Source: Mycobacterium sp. GA-1285 (GTDB taxonomy: Bacteria; Actinomycetota; Actinomycetes; Mycobacteriales; Mycobacteriaceae). From it: 64,000 bases of DNA. The DNA lies in contig NZ_LQIS01000009.1 of NCBI RefSeq assembly GCF_001499905.1, forward strand, positions 62,001 through 126,000, written 5' to 3'. The translations under genes were made by a program, and so were the position numbers. Below are positions 63,357-64,000 of the stretch, in pieces. The notes beneath the pieces are model-generated. The model was not told where the DNA came from, did not search any database, and saw only the letters and a list, made by a program, of their open reading frames with translations. Position 1 is the stretch's first letter, and the number at the start of each line of letters is the position of its first letter.

Positions 63357-64000
63357 GCCAGCAGTTCGGCGAACGTGAAAGTGCCTGTGGGCCGGTCGTT
63401 TTTCCCGAGCAGGTAGAGCCGTTTGACGGCGGCGAGCATGCCCTCGGCGATCGCGTCGCGAGCCTGGGGCGACACCAGCATGGCTCGGTCGTGCGGGTTG
63501 GTGATGTAGCCGACGTCGACCTGCACCGTGGGCATCCGGGTCAGACGCAACAGATCCCACGTCCGCCCGTGGGTGCGGCAGTCACGTAACCCGGTGCGCG
63601 CCACCACTTCTCGTTGAATGAAGTCGGCGAGATTACGGCCGATGGTGGACACCGAGCCGTGCGAATTACCGAAGTGAAACGAGGCGACACCGTTGGCGGC
63701 CGGGCTGGGCTGGGTGGCGCAGCGCAAGCTGATCATCAGGTCTGCGCCGACGGCGTTCGCCGTCGCGGCGCGTTCTGCATCCGAGGGGGCACGGTTGGCC
63801 GGCCGCGAGAGGAACGTCTCCATACCGATCGCCGTCATTCGCCCCTCGAGCCGACTCGCCAAGTCCCACAAGATGTCTGACTCGCTGATCGGGCCGCCCG
63901 GACTCTGCATGATCTGACCGTGGTCGTCACCGCCGCGGCCCGGGTCGATGATGATGCGCTTACCCGAGAGCCGGGGACCGGAGCGACGGACCAGCTCCTC
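63311..64000 (-). CDS. cwlM: CwlM, amidase-fold regulator of peptidoglycan synthesis (5' end outside window)
   Basis: The visible 229 codons contain the amidase_3 domain and C-terminus of CwlM (Rv3915). The fold motif reads KRIIIDPGRGGDDHG, with Arg in place of the zinc-binding His of active amidases (DPGHGG). The later LMISLRCATQ and VQVDVGYITN segments also lack the usual His and Glu. CwlM is established as a non-hydrolytic, PknB-phosphorylated activator of MurA, which fits the degenerate site. It is convergent with the Rv3916c-like gene. The N-terminal peptidoglycan-binding part lies beyond the window. Confidence 0.9.
   Translation of the reverse strand, partial: EELVRRSGPRLSGKRIIIDPGRGGDDHGQIMQSPGGPISESDILWDLASRLEGRMTAIGMETFLSRPANRAPSDAERAATANAVGADLMISLRCATQPSPAANGVASFHFGNSHGSVSTIGRNLADFIQREVVARTGLRDCRTHGRTWDLLRLTRMPTVQVDVGYITNPHDRAMLVSPQARDAIAEGMLAAVKRLYLLGKNDRPTGTFTFAELLAHELSVEQAGRVSPT

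Overview
The window is high-GC actinobacterial DNA carrying the replication-origin region of a Mycobacterium, probably a rapid grower of the Mycolicibacterium type (inference). Support comes from the order rpmH-rnpA-yidD-yidC-jag-rsmG-parA-parB on one side of dnaA and dnaN-gnd-recF-DUF721-gyrB-gyrA on the other. The fhaA-fhaB-pstP-rodA-pbpA-pknA-pknB cluster, crgA, cwsA, ppiA, a WhiB6-type regulator and ESX-1 (type VII secretion) genes point the same way. No IS element, prophage, rRNA or CRISPR array was seen.

Layout. 1-14.6 kb is accessory metabolism: the 3' end of a fadE2-like gene with ptpB, a luciferase-like monooxygenase, a methyltransferase, an aldehyde dehydrogenase/SDR operon under a likely TetR operator, a second TetR gene with a FUSC-type transporter, a pirin, decayed DUF222 fragments, a small secreted protein, a second acyl-CoA dehydrogenase and a DUF427 protein. 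14.6-21.8 kb is a strikingly reduced ESX-1 locus: espF-like, espG1, espI and eccD1 form a tightly overlapping four-gene operon, flanked by an extra MinD-like ATPase gene, an Rv3863 homologue and whiB6. The secretion ATPases, EccB1, EccA1, PE/PPE and EsxA/EsxB genes that lie between espG1 and espI in M. tuberculosis are absent here. 22-29.6 kb holds a carboxyltransferase, a frameshifted EVE-domain gene, a second pirin, a small acetyltransferase, a thioesterase, a ferritin-like protein, two F420/flavin-type oxidoreductases and a lipoprotein.

29.7-43.5 kb holds tRNA-Leu, the Ser/Thr kinase-phosphatase and cell-shape operon (fhaA to pknB), trpG, a DUF881 protein, crgA, a PH-domain membrane protein, ppiA, cwsA and a small exported protein. 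43.7-50.1 kb has tRNA-Ala, tRNA-Ile, a DUF3566 membrane protein, gyrA (interrupted by a 165-residue mini-intein at the active-site tyrosine) and gyrB. 50.3-56.7 kb has DUF721, recF, gnd, dnaN, the dnaN-dnaA intergenic region (likely oriC, with degenerate DnaA boxes) and dnaA with strong DnaA boxes upstream. 56.8-64 kb has the rpmH-to-parB series with three parS sites, an unusual micro-ORF repeat relay between parA and parB, an Rv3916c-like gene and the 3' part of cwlM.

Together the right two thirds form the chromosome replication, segregation and polar-growth control region. DnaA/oriC, gyrase and ParABS manage the chromosome. RodA, PbpA, PknA/B, PstP, FhaA/B, CrgA, CwsA and CwlM control peptidoglycan synthesis and septation. 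The features most worth a second look are the pared-down ESX-1 module, the very small GyrA intein, the parA-parB micro-ORF relay and the recurrent short tandem duplications at gene ends.
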